NCBI RefSeq assembly: GCF_963664415.1 | Contig: NZ_OY761445.1 | Span: 2,134,501-2,198,500, forward strand | From: an uncultured Desulfobacter sp. | Lineage (GTDB): Bacteria > Desulfobacterota > Desulfobacteria > Desulfobacterales > Desulfobacteraceae | DNA length: 64,000 nt | Direction of reading: 5' to 3' | In this document: one piece after another, positions 27,465-36,517 of the stretch | Position numbering within the stretch: the first letter of the stretch is position 1 | Layout of the letters: every line of letters begins with the position of its first letter | Notes under the pieces: generated by a model | What the model was told of the DNA's origin: nothing | Databases searched by the model: none | Seen by the model: the letters and a program-made list of their open reading frames with translations, nothing else | Made by a program: the position numbers and the translations under genes

Positions 27465-27905
27465 TTAACTGATGCTTATCTTTTTGGGTTTTGCGGCCTC
27501 GTGCTTGGGAAGTGTAAGATAAAGCACGCCGTTTTTAAGCGTGGCTTCAGCTTTGGTTGAGTCAACATCGGCAGGCAATGTAAAACTTCTGGAAAAAGAA
27601 CCAATCCCTCTTTCGGTTTTATGGGTTTTGTACCCTTTGGGAGCATCGGATCCTCTTTCGCCGCTGATTTCAAGATAGTTTCCCTGAATTTTTACATTTA
27701 AATCACCCTTTTCAAGTCCTGGAACTTCGGCCCTAATTTCAAAATTGTCGCCATGCTCATAGAGATTGGTCCTGGGCGCAGCGGATTCTAATTCCCATCT
27801 GTAACCGGATGGGCTTCCATAATCGCCATAAAGATCGTCCAGCTTCCTTTGAAGAAGATTCATGGTCCCGAACAATCTGTCGATATCACCAATTCTTGTA
27901 AACAT
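27465..27905 (-). CDS. Hsp20/alpha-crystallin small heat-shock protein
   Basis: 146 residues. A short N-terminal arm (1-40) precedes the alpha-crystallin domain (about 45-135, 'RTNLYEHGDNFEIRAEVPGL', 'LKNGVLYLTLPKHEAAKPKK'). The tail ends KKISIS, carrying the I-X-I motif used for oligomer assembly. It is an ATP-independent holdase in the cytoplasm. AAGGAGGAAG lies upstream of the ATG. It is the first gene of the pair whose second hsp20 is broken by IS copy B, and it may cover for that loss. It is divergent from the J-domain gene. Confidence 0.95.
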   Translation of the reverse strand: MFTRIGDIDRLFGTMNLLQRKLDDLYGDYGSPSGYRWELESAAPRTNLYEHGDNFEIRAEVPGLEKGDLNVKIQGNYLEISGERGSDAPKGYKTHKTERGIGSFSRSFTLPADVDSTKAEATLKNGVLYLTLPKHEAAKPKKISIS

Positions 27906-28048
27906 AATTCTTCCTCCTTACGATTAGGTTGGTTTTAAATAAATGCGGGAACCGCTTGGGATGTTAGAATCGACTTTGGAATGAAAGCTAAGATGTCGTC
28001 AATTCCGTCTACAAGACCTTTGCTCCCACAAATCATCTGATTTTTGCC

Positions 28049-28077
28049 TAAATTAACCCCGATTTTTTTCATGTCAA
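28049..28077 (-). promoter_or_regulatory. Likely promoter of the hsp20 operon
   Basis: On the minus strand, TTGACA (28072-28077) and AATTTA (28049-28054) are separated by 17 bases, about 145 bases before the hsp20 ATG. The -35 is perfect and the -10 is poor. No clear heat-shock (sigma-32) consensus was seen. Confidence 0.45.
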
Positions 28078-28137
28078 TAGGCCATTATTATTTTTATAGA
28101 GATCTCATTATAATCTTTATTACGATTATGATGGTTA

Positions 28138-28166
28138 TTGACAGGGTAATAGAAGAAGATTATTTT
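28138..28166 (+). promoter_or_regulatory. Likely promoter of the J-domain gene
   Basis: TTGACA (28138-28143), a 17-base spacer and TATTTT (28161-28166), 78 bases before the ATG at 28244. This is a good sigma-70-type match in an AT-rich divergent gap shared with hsp20. Confidence 0.55.
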
Positions 28167-28243
28167 GCTTTTTAAAGAAGGAAATCAAGAAAAATGATCT
28201 TGATATTATTCGATTGAAGAATTTTTATCAGGGGGGTGATATC

Positions 28244-28954
28244 ATGCCAAAAGATTATTACCTTATTTTAGGAATTACTTCAGATGCAACCCTGGATGAT
28301 ATCAAAGACGCATACAGACGGCGTGCCAAAGAATTTCATCCGGATCATTATGGAGATAACCATTCTCCGTTCCTTGCAGTTCAGGAGGCGTATTCCATAC
28401 TGTCAGATCCAATTAAACGACAGACACATGACCTTGAGCTAAGTCAAAAAAAAAAGCGACGGCCCCAGTATGGGGAATGTATGAAATCCCGCCCAAAAAC
28501 ACAAGTTGAGCCACTCATACCTGAACAGGAACAACCGATGGATTTGGGAACTGGCGATCTGTCACGCGCGTGTAATACCAACAGGCCATCATTTGACGAT
28601 TTATTCGACAGGCTGTTTTACGATTACAAGCACAGTCCCAAACCGAAAAGCGAAGATTTTAGGCAACTCAATGTCGTTATCACACTAACACCTGAACAGG
28701 CATTTCAGGGGGGACAAATTAAGGTAACCCTGCCGGCACAACAAAAATGTCCATCCTGCTCCGGTCAAGGTTGGATTGACGGATACGGATGCCGGCGATG
28801 CCGCAGAAAAGGTATGTTGCCAGAAGCGTATCCGGTCATGATAAGCTATCCGTCAGGTATATCAGATCATCATGTGGTTCAAATCCCCCTGGACACCCAT
28901 GGGTTTAAAAATCTTTATTTGACGGTACATTTTCGCATCAGCACAATGTTTTAA
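28244..28954 (+). CDS. DnaJ-like J-domain co-chaperone, short form
   Basis: About 236 residues from the ATG at 28244, which has GGGGGG upstream. The J domain covers residues 1-65 with the HPD triad in 'AKEFHPDHYGDN' and 'DPIKRQTHD'. A variable linker follows (70-140), then a substrate-binding region with one zinc-binding pair set ('CPSCSGQGWI', 'CRRCRRKGML'). That is two CXXC repeats in place of the four in canonical DnaJ. It would stimulate a DnaK ATPase. Its place opposite an hsp20 operon fits a protein-quality-control locus. Confidence 0.85.
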   Translation: MPKDYYLILGITSDATLDDIKDAYRRRAKEFHPDHYGDNHSPFLAVQEAYSILSDPIKRQTHDLELSQKKKRRPQYGECMKSRPKTQVEPLIPEQEQPMDLGTGDLSRACNTNRPSFDDLFDRLFYDYKHSPKPKSEDFRQLNVVITLTPEQAFQGGQIKVTLPAQQKCPSCSGQGWIDGYGCRRCRRKGMLPEAYPVMISYPSGISDHHVVQIPLDTHGFKNLYLTVHFRISTMF

Positions 28955-29021
28955 GTTAGACGTTGACTAATTTGGTTATCTTTGCCAATCCGGCGGTTAA
29001 TACCGGTCAATTTTGATACCA

Positions 29022-30413
29022 TCATTGCTCGCTTTGACTTTCAAGGAACACGGCTCTATTCCGTCCTTGTTTTTTTGCCAGATACAATGCTTTATCAGCT
29101 TTTTTGATGGCACCATCCATAGAAATATTTTTATTTCTCAAAATCGTGAAGCCGATACTGACTGTAAACCTTATATTTACACCATCGTTACTCATGAGTT
29201 CACTTTTCGCCAATACATCTCTCAATCTTTCAGCTGCGGAATATGCTTGGTGAATATCAATTTCAGGAAGAAGTAAAATAAATTCTTCTCCGCCCCATCT
29301 GCCAAAAAGATCTGACTCTCTCAGTACGCTGAAGCTCTTGGCAACAAGCAGCCTTAATACTTTGTCGCCTGTGTCATGACCAAAATTGTCATTTATTTTT
29401 TTGAAATGATCAATATCAATCATAAACAGTGCTAAACTATAATTATATCTTAAAGACCGTTTCATTTCTTTTCTAAATAAATTTAGAAAAGATCTTCTGT
29501 TTTTAGCTCCGGTTAAGGGGTCCGTAGTGGCTAACTTTTCTAATTCTTTTTCCATTGTTTTTCTTTCTGTAATATCCTCAATGATCACAATTACAGAATC
29601 AGAGAACTTACCTGAAATATCGAGAGAGCGAGAAAAAGAAATAAAAAAGAACTGGTTTTCATCATTTATCATTGTTTCAAATGTTTTTATCTTGTCAGAC
29701 CCGGCCTTAAATCTTTTAAAAAAACTATCTAACCATGGGAATATTTGTATGAAAAGCAGCGGATGTGAGTCTTTCTCACCATAGTATTGTGTCCCCGGGA
29801 CAGTATCGTAATTGAGCATCTTGGATGCGGCATGATTCATATTTTCAACAATCCCATCGAACGTCACAATGAAGACAGGCATTGATAAACTCTCAAAAAT
29901 TGTGAGATATTTATTTTTTTCATTGGTCATCACACGATTGCTAAGTTGCAAATCTTTAACAATGCTTTCGTCTTTTACAGGTGCCCATTTTAAACAAAAT
30001 CCTATTTCAACTCGGTCAAAAAATCTTTTGATAATCTGTTCATATTGAAATTTAATTTGATCCTCAAAATTCGATTCCCGTATTAGATCTGAATAGGATT
30101 GACGATAATATTTCATGAGCCCTAAAAACATATCTATGCTAACCCCTCTTTTTCTATGTTCTTGGGCTTCAATAATGCCAAACTGCGATGCAGGGTCAGA
30201 AATGTATTTTTCATGTGGGCCCAGTTCAAGATCTAAACCTTTCGCATTCAAAGTAGCAATCAATGATTTAGATAAACCTGAAATTGAAAGCCGCCATGCT
30301 TCTCTCAAGGTGGAAGTATACTCAGTATATCCCTGCTGTTTGGCATAATTTAAAATCTTTTCCATAAGCCAATCTTCATGGTCTAAAATGTATTTTTTAA
30401 GTTGGGACAGCAT
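29022..30413 (-). CDS. PAS-containing diguanylate cyclase
   Basis: About 463 residues from the ATG at 30413. The N-terminal 150 residues form a helical domain ('EAQEHRKRGVSIDMFLGLM', typical of a globin-like or histidine-kinase N-terminal sensor). A PAS domain spans about 165-290 ('FESLSMPVFIVTFDGIVENM'). The GGDEF domain (about 305-455) has the active motif in 'GRWGGEEFILLLPE' and an inhibitory I-site RESD just before it, so product feedback is expected. No membrane helix. It makes cyclic di-GMP. It stands alone with no partner on the same strand. Confidence 0.92.
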   Translation of the reverse strand: MLSQLKKYILDHEDWLMEKILNYAKQQGYTEYTSTLREAWRLSISGLSKSLIATLNAKGLDLELGPHEKYISDPASQFGIIEAQEHRKRGVSIDMFLGLMKYYRQSYSDLIRESNFEDQIKFQYEQIIKRFFDRVEIGFCLKWAPVKDESIVKDLQLSNRVMTNEKNKYLTIFESLSMPVFIVTFDGIVENMNHAASKMLNYDTVPGTQYYGEKDSHPLLFIQIFPWLDSFFKRFKAGSDKIKTFETMINDENQFFFISFSRSLDISGKFSDSVIVIIEDITERKTMEKELEKLATTDPLTGAKNRRSFLNLFRKEMKRSLRYNYSLALFMIDIDHFKKINDNFGHDTGDKVLRLLVAKSFSVLRESDLFGRWGGEEFILLLPEIDIHQAYSAAERLRDVLAKSELMSNDGVNIRFTVSIGFTILRNKNISMDGAIKKADKALYLAKKQGRNRAVFLESQSEQ

Positions 30414-30571
30414 TTTTAAAAACCTTCTAAAGGGAATGGCAAGTGACAAATAAATTTTGCAGCTTATTGTATAAAATAGCAAACAAAAACGGAAGGTGGG
30501 CCTCCTCTGGGCTGGTGAGAATCACCCATCATACCGTATAAATTGCTTCCCTTTTTTGTTTCTCTTTTTAT

Positions 30572-30826
30572 TTATTGGTTGATCTGCATTCTTTTTAATT
30601 GAACAGCCTTGCCAATAGTATCCCTAAACCACGCATAAATCGAGCTGGTCTTTACTGTTTCAAGCGCTTCATTAACGATCTCGGATTCGGCTATTAAAGA
30701 CGGTTGATATAAGAAAAATTGCGGGTCAGATTTTATTCGTTTAGCCCTTGGCGTGTCAGCTTTATACGTTACAAATCCTATTAAATCAGCAACGCAGCCT
30801 TGATAAACACACTGAGATTTTACAAT
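30572..30826 (-). pseudogene. Unidentified coding remnant
   Basis: A frame of about 85 codons, open on the minus strand and without a usable ATG, reads 'GCVADLIGFVTYKADTPRAK', 'PQFFLYQPSLIAESEIVNEA' and 'TSSIYAWFRDTIGKAVQLKR', then a TAA at 30572-30574. The composition looks like real protein, with an ordered C-terminus, so it is probably the tail of a decayed gene. I do not recognise the family. The rest of the 30414-31003 gap shows no other gene. Confidence 0.4.
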
Positions 30827-31003
30827 AATTCAGTCTCTTTGACAATGCGGATAAGATTTTGTCATTCATGAATATCTTCTCGGAAACCACTCTGCCCCAT
30901 CGAAATTTTTTCCAATAGAACCTTGTATCGGCTCTTTGATTTCACTATTCTTCAGTGCTGGATGTTACGGATACGATAAGCAATGAAAATATAAGGTCAA
31001 AAA

Positions 31004-31471
31004 ATGTCATTAGAAGCTGTTATTGAATACTTTTCAAAATTCAATATAGATCACCGTATCATGGTGTTAAAAAATTCTACTGCGACAGTTGAAGAGGCTG
31101 CCCAGGCACATGGGGTAGATCCTGACCAGATAGGGAAGACACTGTCGTTCAAGATTGATCAAAAACCGATTTTAATTGTCGTTGCAGGGATGGCTAAAAT
31201 TGATAATAAAAAGTACAAGGGTATCTTCTCCAAGAAAGCCAAAATGCTCAGTAAGGATGAGGCCCTTGAGCATACCGGGCATGCAGTAGGCGGAGTTTGT
31301 CCTTTCGGCCTGAAGAACCCGATTGACGTATATCTGGATGTATCGTTGAAAAAACACGCAGAAATTATCCCCGCTGCCGGTGATAGCTATTCTTCAATAA
31401 AATTGACTATTGAAGAACTTGAGCAATATTCAAACTGTATAGATTGGGTTGACGTTTGTAAGTATGATTAA
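31004..31471 (+). CDS. YbaK/EbsC-type aminoacyl-tRNA deacylase
   Basis: 155 residues covering the full YbaK domain ('TVEEAAQAHGVDPDQIGKTL' and 'GHAVGGVCPFGLKNPIDVYL', with the conserved GGVCPFGL loop). The family hydrolyses mischarged Cys- or Ala-tRNA(Pro) in trans in the cytoplasm. It is followed 58 bp later by the IHF gene on the same strand. It could also be one of the less defined ProX/EbsC members. Confidence 0.9.
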   Translation: MSLEAVIEYFSKFNIDHRIMVLKNSTATVEEAAQAHGVDPDQIGKTLSFKIDQKPILIVVAGMAKIDNKKYKGIFSKKAKMLSKDEALEHTGHAVGGVCPFGLKNPIDVYLDVSLKKHAEIIPAAGDSYSSIKLTIEELEQYSNCIDWVDVCKYD

Positions 31472-31529
31472 TTTTATCCGGGCCTAAATAACCGACGCCG
31501 TTCAATAATAAATATAGGAGTAATACCTT

Positions 31530-31817
31530 TTGGCACTTACCAAACAAACCATAATCGAATCAGTCTCAGAAAAACTTGACGTGGAATCCACTACAGCAAA
31601 AAATATAGTTGAAGAACTCCTTGAAATAATCAAATCCACCTTGGCGGCTGAAGAAGACATCATGATAAGCGGCTTCGGCAAGTTTCAAGTGAAGAAGAAG
31701 GCCCCAAGGAAGGGGCGGAATCCGGCCACCGGTAAAGAAATGATTTTGGATGGAAGGAAAGTCGTTATTTTTAAGTGTTCTGGTAAATTAAAGGACAAAA
31801 TTAATGAGGGACAATAA
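31530..31817 (+). CDS. ihfA: Integration host factor alpha-type DNA-binding protein
   Basis: 95 residues with the HU/IHF fold. 'ISGFGKFQVKKKAPRKGRNP' holds the beta-arm with the Pro that intercalates in 'GRNPATGKE', and the length fits IHF-alpha. The start is TTG at 31530 with TAGGAG 9 bases upstream; no in-frame ATG is near. It bends DNA and assists recombination and sigma-54 promoters. IHF-beta or HU assignment cannot be excluded. Confidence 0.88.
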   Translation: MALTKQTIIESVSEKLDVESTTAKNIVEELLEIIKSTLAAEEDIMISGFGKFQVKKKAPRKGRNPATGKEMILDGRKVVIFKCSGKLKDKINEGQ

Positions 31818-32271
31818 AAAATCATTTTAGAATGGCAGGCGATAAGTGTACAGAATGCGGAACCGAAGTAAAAATTTACCATACAGCTTGTCTTTGTTCC
31901 GTTTTCTTCGCGTTGCATCAATGCGTACTTAATTTCAACATGAACCCATTGATGCGCCTTAAAAACGAACAAAATCCTAACACCCTATTGGTAAACTTTA
32001 ATATTCCCATACCCCTTATTTCATCTGCGCTCCCTAAACAACCAATAATGTCACCATCCGTTAGACAAATCAAAGCCCACTTAATTATACATCATAAATC
32101 TGACGATTCAGCGCTCCATTGTGGAGAAGGCTGGCGATTATTTGAGCTATCCGAATGAGAGAAAACTTGAAAGGGTTACATAGATTCTGTTTTCTTCGGC
32201 AATTTCTGAAGAGGGGTGAAATAGAATTGCTGTGTATCAGAACTTGACCTGAAGCTGGGCAATAAGGGCCT
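31818..32271. other. Gap after ihfA
   Basis: A frame on the plus strand from 31832 begins with CTECG and has other Cys residues, but its later part overlaps an equally open minus frame and looks random. I see no supportable gene. The right end of the gap is occupied by copy 5 of the dispersed element. Confidence 0.35.
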
Positions 32272-32368
32272 GGATTTTTATAAGAAAGTCTGTGTAACTG
32301 ACACAGATTTTTCAACATTCGTTGTGGGCTAAGCCTGGGTATTGATGGATAGGTCAGCCCGTGGCTGT
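32272..32368 (-). repeat. Two-hairpin intergenic element, copy 5
   Basis: Minus-strand reading: CACGGGCTGACCT, loop, CCCAGGCTTAGCCCACAAC, GAATGTTGAAAA, then hairpin 2 (TCTGTGT...ACACAGA around a GTTAC-type loop) and TTTCTTATAAAAA. The core CCCACAAC and the TTGAAA spacer are conserved. It begins right after the stop of the upstream kinase gene, on the same strand, so it forms that transcript's 3' end. Confidence 0.75.
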
Positions 32369-33757
32369 TTATATGGATGCAGCCTGCTGCAAATCTTCCC
32401 CGGCATTGCCGGACCGGCCTGAATTCGTTTGTACAGGGAATGAAGCCGTTATACAGCAGCCTTTTCCCGGTTCGGATGCAACAGAAAAATCCCCCTGTTC
32501 TGTGGCACACCGGACCTGCATGGCGGTCAGGCCGCGGCCTTTTTGGACCTTGAACAACTCAAATCCCTTGCCGTCATCCATGATGGTCAGGCAGACGGTA
32601 TTGTCATCGCCGTTGACCCGGATGGAAATCCGATCTGGCTGCCCGTGGGACAGGGCATTATTGGCGGCTTCCTGGACAATTCTGAAAATCGGTATATGAA
32701 GCCTTTTGGGAATACCGTAATCATTGGGCGGCACATCAAGCCGGATGTCCGTATTTTTGCCGATCTGGTCACAAAACCATTCCAGGGTGGTGGCAAGGCC
32801 GAACTCGTCCAGCATGGCCGGTTGCATTTTTCTCAGTATCCGTTTGATTTCCGCTTGTATCTGATCCAGGTAAACGGAAATTTTTCCGATGGTATGGTTT
32901 TCGGTAGTTTCACTCTTGAGGACAGCCAGATGGAGTTTGATACCGGTCACAATCTGGCTGATTTCTTCATTAAGCTGACGCCCCACCCAGGCCTGTTCCT
33001 TGTCCGTGATATCAAATACGGTCTTCCGGGTTCTGGTCAGGCTTTCCAGCCGGTCCAGCATCGCATTGAACGAGATTAAAAGCGCATTCATTTCATGGCG
33101 ATTGTCTTTTACCGCCACCCGGTATGATAGGTTTCCCTGCCTGACAACAGCCATGGAATGTAGAAGCTTTTGCACCGGTGTCATGATGCCGGACCAGAGC
33201 GTCAGGCTCCAGAAAAGCAGCAGTATACACCAGGAGCCAACACTGACGACTAAAAAAGCTCTCTGTTTCCCCTGGACCTTCTGGACATGGGCGTAGCTTT
33301 CGCCTAAAAGCTCTTGGGTAAGGGAAGACATTGAATGAAGATAGGTGGTCAGGCTCTGGACCCGGAACTGTATTGCCCGGTTAAAGCTGTCCCGGCTGCC
33401 CAGGGAGAATACATCTTCACAGGTCCGCATATACCCCCTCAGAATCAGATTCAATTGCACCATCTCAAAACGCATCTTATCCACCGCAACGTCGCCCTGG
33501 GGAAAATTTGAAATAAGTGTATCCAGCGCATCCATTTTCCGTTGCCACTGCAGGCGGGTGCGCTGGATACCGGCCCGGTTGATGTCGGCTGCCAGCCGGT
33601 TCAGTTGAAACACCTCATTTACGATTAAGGTAATGGTGTTATTTGCAGACAGGGCGTTATCTATTTCACGTTCCGTATAGACAAGACCGCTTCCCGTGAT
33701 GATGACAATAAGAATGACACTTGCCGCCAAAGCGGTCAGATGTGTTTTTAATTTCAT
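32369..33757 (-). CDS. NarX-type sensor kinase lacking the phospho-acceptor His
   Basis: 462 residues: a transmembrane helix (about 8-28), a periplasmic four-helix-type region (30-170), a second helix (about 172-195), HAMP (195-250), HisKA_3-like dimerisation (about 268-335) and HATPase_c ('IVQEAANNALSHG', 'IMDDGKGFEL'). Where relatives have the acceptor His, as in 'GEIHDELGQSLTALKIDL' of the kinase at 55091 in this window, this protein reads 'GRQLNEEISQIVTGIKLHL', with Asn in place of His. Autophosphorylation in the usual way is therefore unlikely. No response regulator is adjacent. A binding-protein gene with a similar upstream region precedes it on the same strand. Confidence 0.82.
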   Translation of the reverse strand: MKLKTHLTALAASVILIVIITGSGLVYTEREIDNALSANNTITLIVNEVFQLNRLAADINRAGIQRTRLQWQRKMDALDTLISNFPQGDVAVDKMRFEMVQLNLILRGYMRTCEDVFSLGSRDSFNRAIQFRVQSLTTYLHSMSSLTQELLGESYAHVQKVQGKQRAFLVVSVGSWCILLLFWSLTLWSGIMTPVQKLLHSMAVVRQGNLSYRVAVKDNRHEMNALLISFNAMLDRLESLTRTRKTVFDITDKEQAWVGRQLNEEISQIVTGIKLHLAVLKSETTENHTIGKISVYLDQIQAEIKRILRKMQPAMLDEFGLATTLEWFCDQIGKNTDIRLDVPPNDYGIPKRLHIPIFRIVQEAANNALSHGQPDRISIRVNGDDNTVCLTIMDDGKGFELFKVQKGRGLTAMQVRCATEQGDFSVASEPGKGCCITASFPVQTNSGRSGNAGEDLQQAASI

Positions 33758-33970
33758 GATTCCCCCTTACCAAGACACTTGAATTTTTGAAAATTTTTGA
33801 ATTTATCTATTTTTTTTACGGGTTTTAGAGGCAAGGCCCGGAACCTGGCATTCTCTGTGGTTTTATCCTGATTATCAGTGTTCACAAATACATTTGATAC
33901 ATTAAATAAAAAACAGAATCGAAACGGTAGGTAAGATGAATCGGAGTGGTTTGTCCCATGACCTTTACTC

Positions 33971-34042
33971 CTTTCTGAATTCAGACTCAGTTGATGATAT
34001 TGATGGATTAAATTCAAAAAGGAGTAAAGTCAAGGAAAAAAT
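33971..34042 (-). promoter_or_regulatory. Upstream region of the degenerate kinase, shared with the NMT1 gene
   Basis: On the minus strand, TTGACTTTA (from 34033), then TTTTTGAATTTA, then the perfect 12-bp palindrome TCTGAATTCAGA (33974-33985), then AAAGGAG. The same order of blocks occurs before the NMT1 gene at 35089-35150. TTGACT could be a -35 box and the palindrome an operator. Confidence 0.5.
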
Positions 34043-34094
34043 ATAACTACTTGTATTTTTGGGGGAAGCATGGTCACATAATATATATGCTATA

Positions 34095-35075
34095 TCACCG
34101 GATAATGGTTACCCGTTTGGGATCTATCTCTTCCAGAAGAGAATAGTCAATCATTTCAAAATAATTCCTCGGGGTTTTACGTTCGACAATATTATTGTCC
34201 AATGCCCATTGTTCAATACCTTCCAGGTTGGTAAAAATCGACTGTTTCAGGCTCAGGTAATAATCCATTTCATGCAGGACGGTATGGGCCATGTCCCTGA
34301 TATCATATTTCTTGGCCTTCGCCAGGATCTCAATGCTTTCCTCGGTATGGGTCTTAATGAATTCTTCACCTTTAAGAATGGCCCGCAACAATCCTTTGGC
34401 CTGTTCACGGTGCTGTGCCACCCATTTTCGGGGAACCAAGAAGTGCTGGCTCTTCCTGTGAATGGCTGGGTTTTGAAAAATCACATAATCCTTTCCAAGG
34501 ATCTTTTTTGTTTCCGCAATGGGTACTCCATGCTGCATTGTGGCATGGGCTAGTCCGCTTTCAATGGAGCCTGGAATCTTTTTTTTGCTCACAAACACCG
34601 CTTCAACATCATTTAACGTCAATCCGTTGAATAACAGAAACTTCTCAAGGTAAAAATGGGCAAATCCGGCCCGGGGCACAGCGATTTTCTTGCCTTTCAG
34701 GTCCGAAACTCGGGTGATGCCCGCACTTTTTTTGGCAAGCAGTTTCATCTGGTTGTCAGTATAGGAAAGTGTCCCGATAATCACATGGAGAGATGGGTCA
34801 AAATTCGACCGGACAATATGGAGGCTGGTGGTACACGTTGCATCGGCCTTTCCCTGCACATACGCCTGGAATCCCCGTGTACCCCTTATACTCATGGCTG
34901 TTGTTGTTGCTTTGATCCTCTGTTCCTTGAAAAAACCTTTTTCCTGGGCAATGATCACCGCTGCGTCCATTGCGCCCCAACTCGTTGAAATGGTTAAAGG
35001 GAAGTGTTCCGCCATGGCGGGTTGGCAATAAAATGAAACTACGGTAAAAAAAAATGCAGAAATAAATGTTTTCAT
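34095..35075 (-). CDS. NMT1/THI5-like ABC substrate-binding protein, orphan
   Basis: 326 residues with a signal peptide (1-22, cleaved after AMA). The binding fold shows 'ISTSWGAMDAAVIIAQEKGF', 'VSDLKGKKIAVPRAGFAHFY' and 'LAHATMQHGVPIAETKKILG'. Relatives bind thiamine precursors, sulfonates or aromatic acids in the periplasm. No ABC permease or ATPase is near. The next gene on the strand is the kinase lacking its acceptor His, and both genes share an upstream block, so a sensory rather than transport role is possible. The ligand is unknown. Confidence 0.85.
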   Translation of the reverse strand: MKTFISAFFFTVVSFYCQPAMAEHFPLTISTSWGAMDAAVIIAQEKGFFKEQRIKATTTAMSIRGTRGFQAYVQGKADATCTTSLHIVRSNFDPSLHVIIGTLSYTDNQMKLLAKKSAGITRVSDLKGKKIAVPRAGFAHFYLEKFLLFNGLTLNDVEAVFVSKKKIPGSIESGLAHATMQHGVPIAETKKILGKDYVIFQNPAIHRKSQHFLVPRKWVAQHREQAKGLLRAILKGEEFIKTHTEESIEILAKAKKYDIRDMAHTVLHEMDYYLSLKQSIFTNLEGIEQWALDNNIVERKTPRNYFEMIDYSLLEEIDPKRVTIIR

Positions 35076-35088
35076 GACCCGTCCTCTC

Positions 35089-35150
35089 TTCTGAATTTAG
35101 ATGACAATGACTCCACCTAAATTCAAAAAACAGATAAAGTCAAGAAAAGA
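35089..35150 (-). promoter_or_regulatory. Upstream region of the NMT1 gene, duplicate of the one at 33971-34042
   Basis: On the minus strand it has TTGACTTTA (from 35143), TTTTTTGAATTTA, TCTAAATTCAGA and then a purine-rich ribosome binding site. The palindrome carries one change from the copy before the kinase gene. The rest of 35151-35345 shows no gene. Confidence 0.5.
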
Positions 35151-35345
35151 TATGGCATCTGTCCCTTTTTTAAAATATGCTTTCCTGGCATCATTCCAGG
35201 TTTGATGTTTATATCGGAGGCAGAATCGAGCCTGATGATAAAGTCGGGCTTGGCAACCTGGCAAGATATATCATTCGAGCCTGTTTCTCGCAGGAAAGAC
35301 TGGTCTATACTCCGGTCGAAAAATCTGATGATGGCGTCGCTAAAA

Positions 35346-36265
35346 TCATTTATACCGCCATCTTTTTCCTGCATGATTTCCGCCTTTTAGCAAGCGCATT
35401 GCTTTTTGAACCATTCTTCTTTCAGGCAACCAATCTCCAAAAACCAGGTTCCACGCTTTTTCGTATTCTTCACTCCCGGATAATTCAAAAATAGCAACAG
35501 CAAATTCACCACCAGGAATTTTCATTTTGCCGATTTCTCCTTCAACCGGCGTTTTCTCAGGAACTGTGACACAGGCACTTGTTCTGAGTTTGTTTTCTTC
35601 GGTTATGTTTGGATCATCATGATATACAGACATAACAGTGGTTTTCGGAAAATTTAAAAGCCCCCTTGGGCCGGCCCAGTTCATCAATTTAATGAAAAGA
35701 TTTTCAAATAGTTCGTTGTTTCCCTTATAGGGGCCTATGTGACGAACATAGGCAACATGAAATTCCGGCATGTTTTTAACTTCGATTTTAATGTGTTTTT
35801 TTCTTTCATCTGAATCCTCCAAATTAGATTATTGGTTACGCTGTCAATGTAATAGGAGGAGATATGGAAATCTTTCCAGATATTGCTATTTTGAAGGCAG
35901 TTTTTTAAGCGCCATTGACTTGCACTCATTTGAAATTTAGCCTTGAATGCCCGGGCAAACGCTGCTGAGCCGGAAAAACCACAGTCCAAAGCAATATCGG
36001 TAATTGATTTTTCAGGCCAGTGTATAAGCAGTGCCGCTGCTTTTTCAATTCTTAGCCGTTGGATGAATTGATGCAGCGTCTCACCAGACATTGCCCTGAA
36101 AATCCGATGGAAATGGAATTGAGAAAAACAAGCAACTTCAGCAAGCGTTTTGAGAGAAAAATCTTTATCAGTGTTTGTGTCGATATAGTCAATAACACGA
36201 TTTATTCGAGAGATATACTCCTGGCGTTTGGATTTACCTTTTTTATTTTCCCGGGCATCATTCAT
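35346..36265 (-). pseudogene. AraC-family regulator with GyrI-like effector domain, frame broken
   Basis: The first frame (36265 to 35735) gives an AraC helix-turn-helix pair ('FSLKTLAEVACFSQFHFHR', 'KSITDIALDCGFSGSAAFAR') and a linker. A second frame (35822 to 35346) gives the GyrI-like domain ('EVKNMPEFHVAYVRHIGPYK', 'GEFAVAIFELSG'). They overlap at A-AAA-AAC (near 35800), which would join them by a -1 shift into one protein of about 310 residues. This is either a one-base indel or a slip site. The C-terminal 30 residues after 'GDWLPE' do not match the usual GyrI end, hinting at a second lesion. Confidence 0.75.
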
Positions 36266-36289
36266 TCTTGTGTTTTTTGAGCGTTTAAA

Positions 36290-36485
36290 TCAATTTTGTT
36301 GTTTAATCCAGAATACAGTATCTTTGATGCTCTGCCCTATGCTCATTGGTTCCCAGCCAAGTTCCTCTCTGGTTTTTTTGACTTGAAAATTGTGCTTGTT
36401 TGCCCAATGTGTCGTTTATCATACCCAAGGTTAAAGTTCTTTTTTTGTAAAAATACTGCCACATCAATCAAGGAAAGAAAAGACT
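36290..36485 (-). pseudogene. C-terminal remnant of an NAD-dependent epimerase
   Basis: One frame reads 'HWANKHNFQVKKTREELGW', 'EPMSIGQSIKDTVFWIKQQN', then a TGA at 36290-36292. Upstream, in another frame, is 'LSLIDVAVFLQKKNFNLGYD'. This matches the tail of SDR-type sugar epimerase/dihydroflavonol reductase proteins ('KTREELGWEP', 'SIKDTV'). The main body is missing and there is a frame change near 36418, so it is a dead fragment. Confidence 0.6.
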
Positions 36486-36517
36486 TTCAATCGGCTTAAT
36501 GAAATTTCTTTTTTCGG

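Noticed and set aside
31832..32158. A Cys-rich small protein after ihfA
   Set aside because: Only the first ten residues look like a metal-binding motif. The rest looks random and runs into another open frame and the repeat region.
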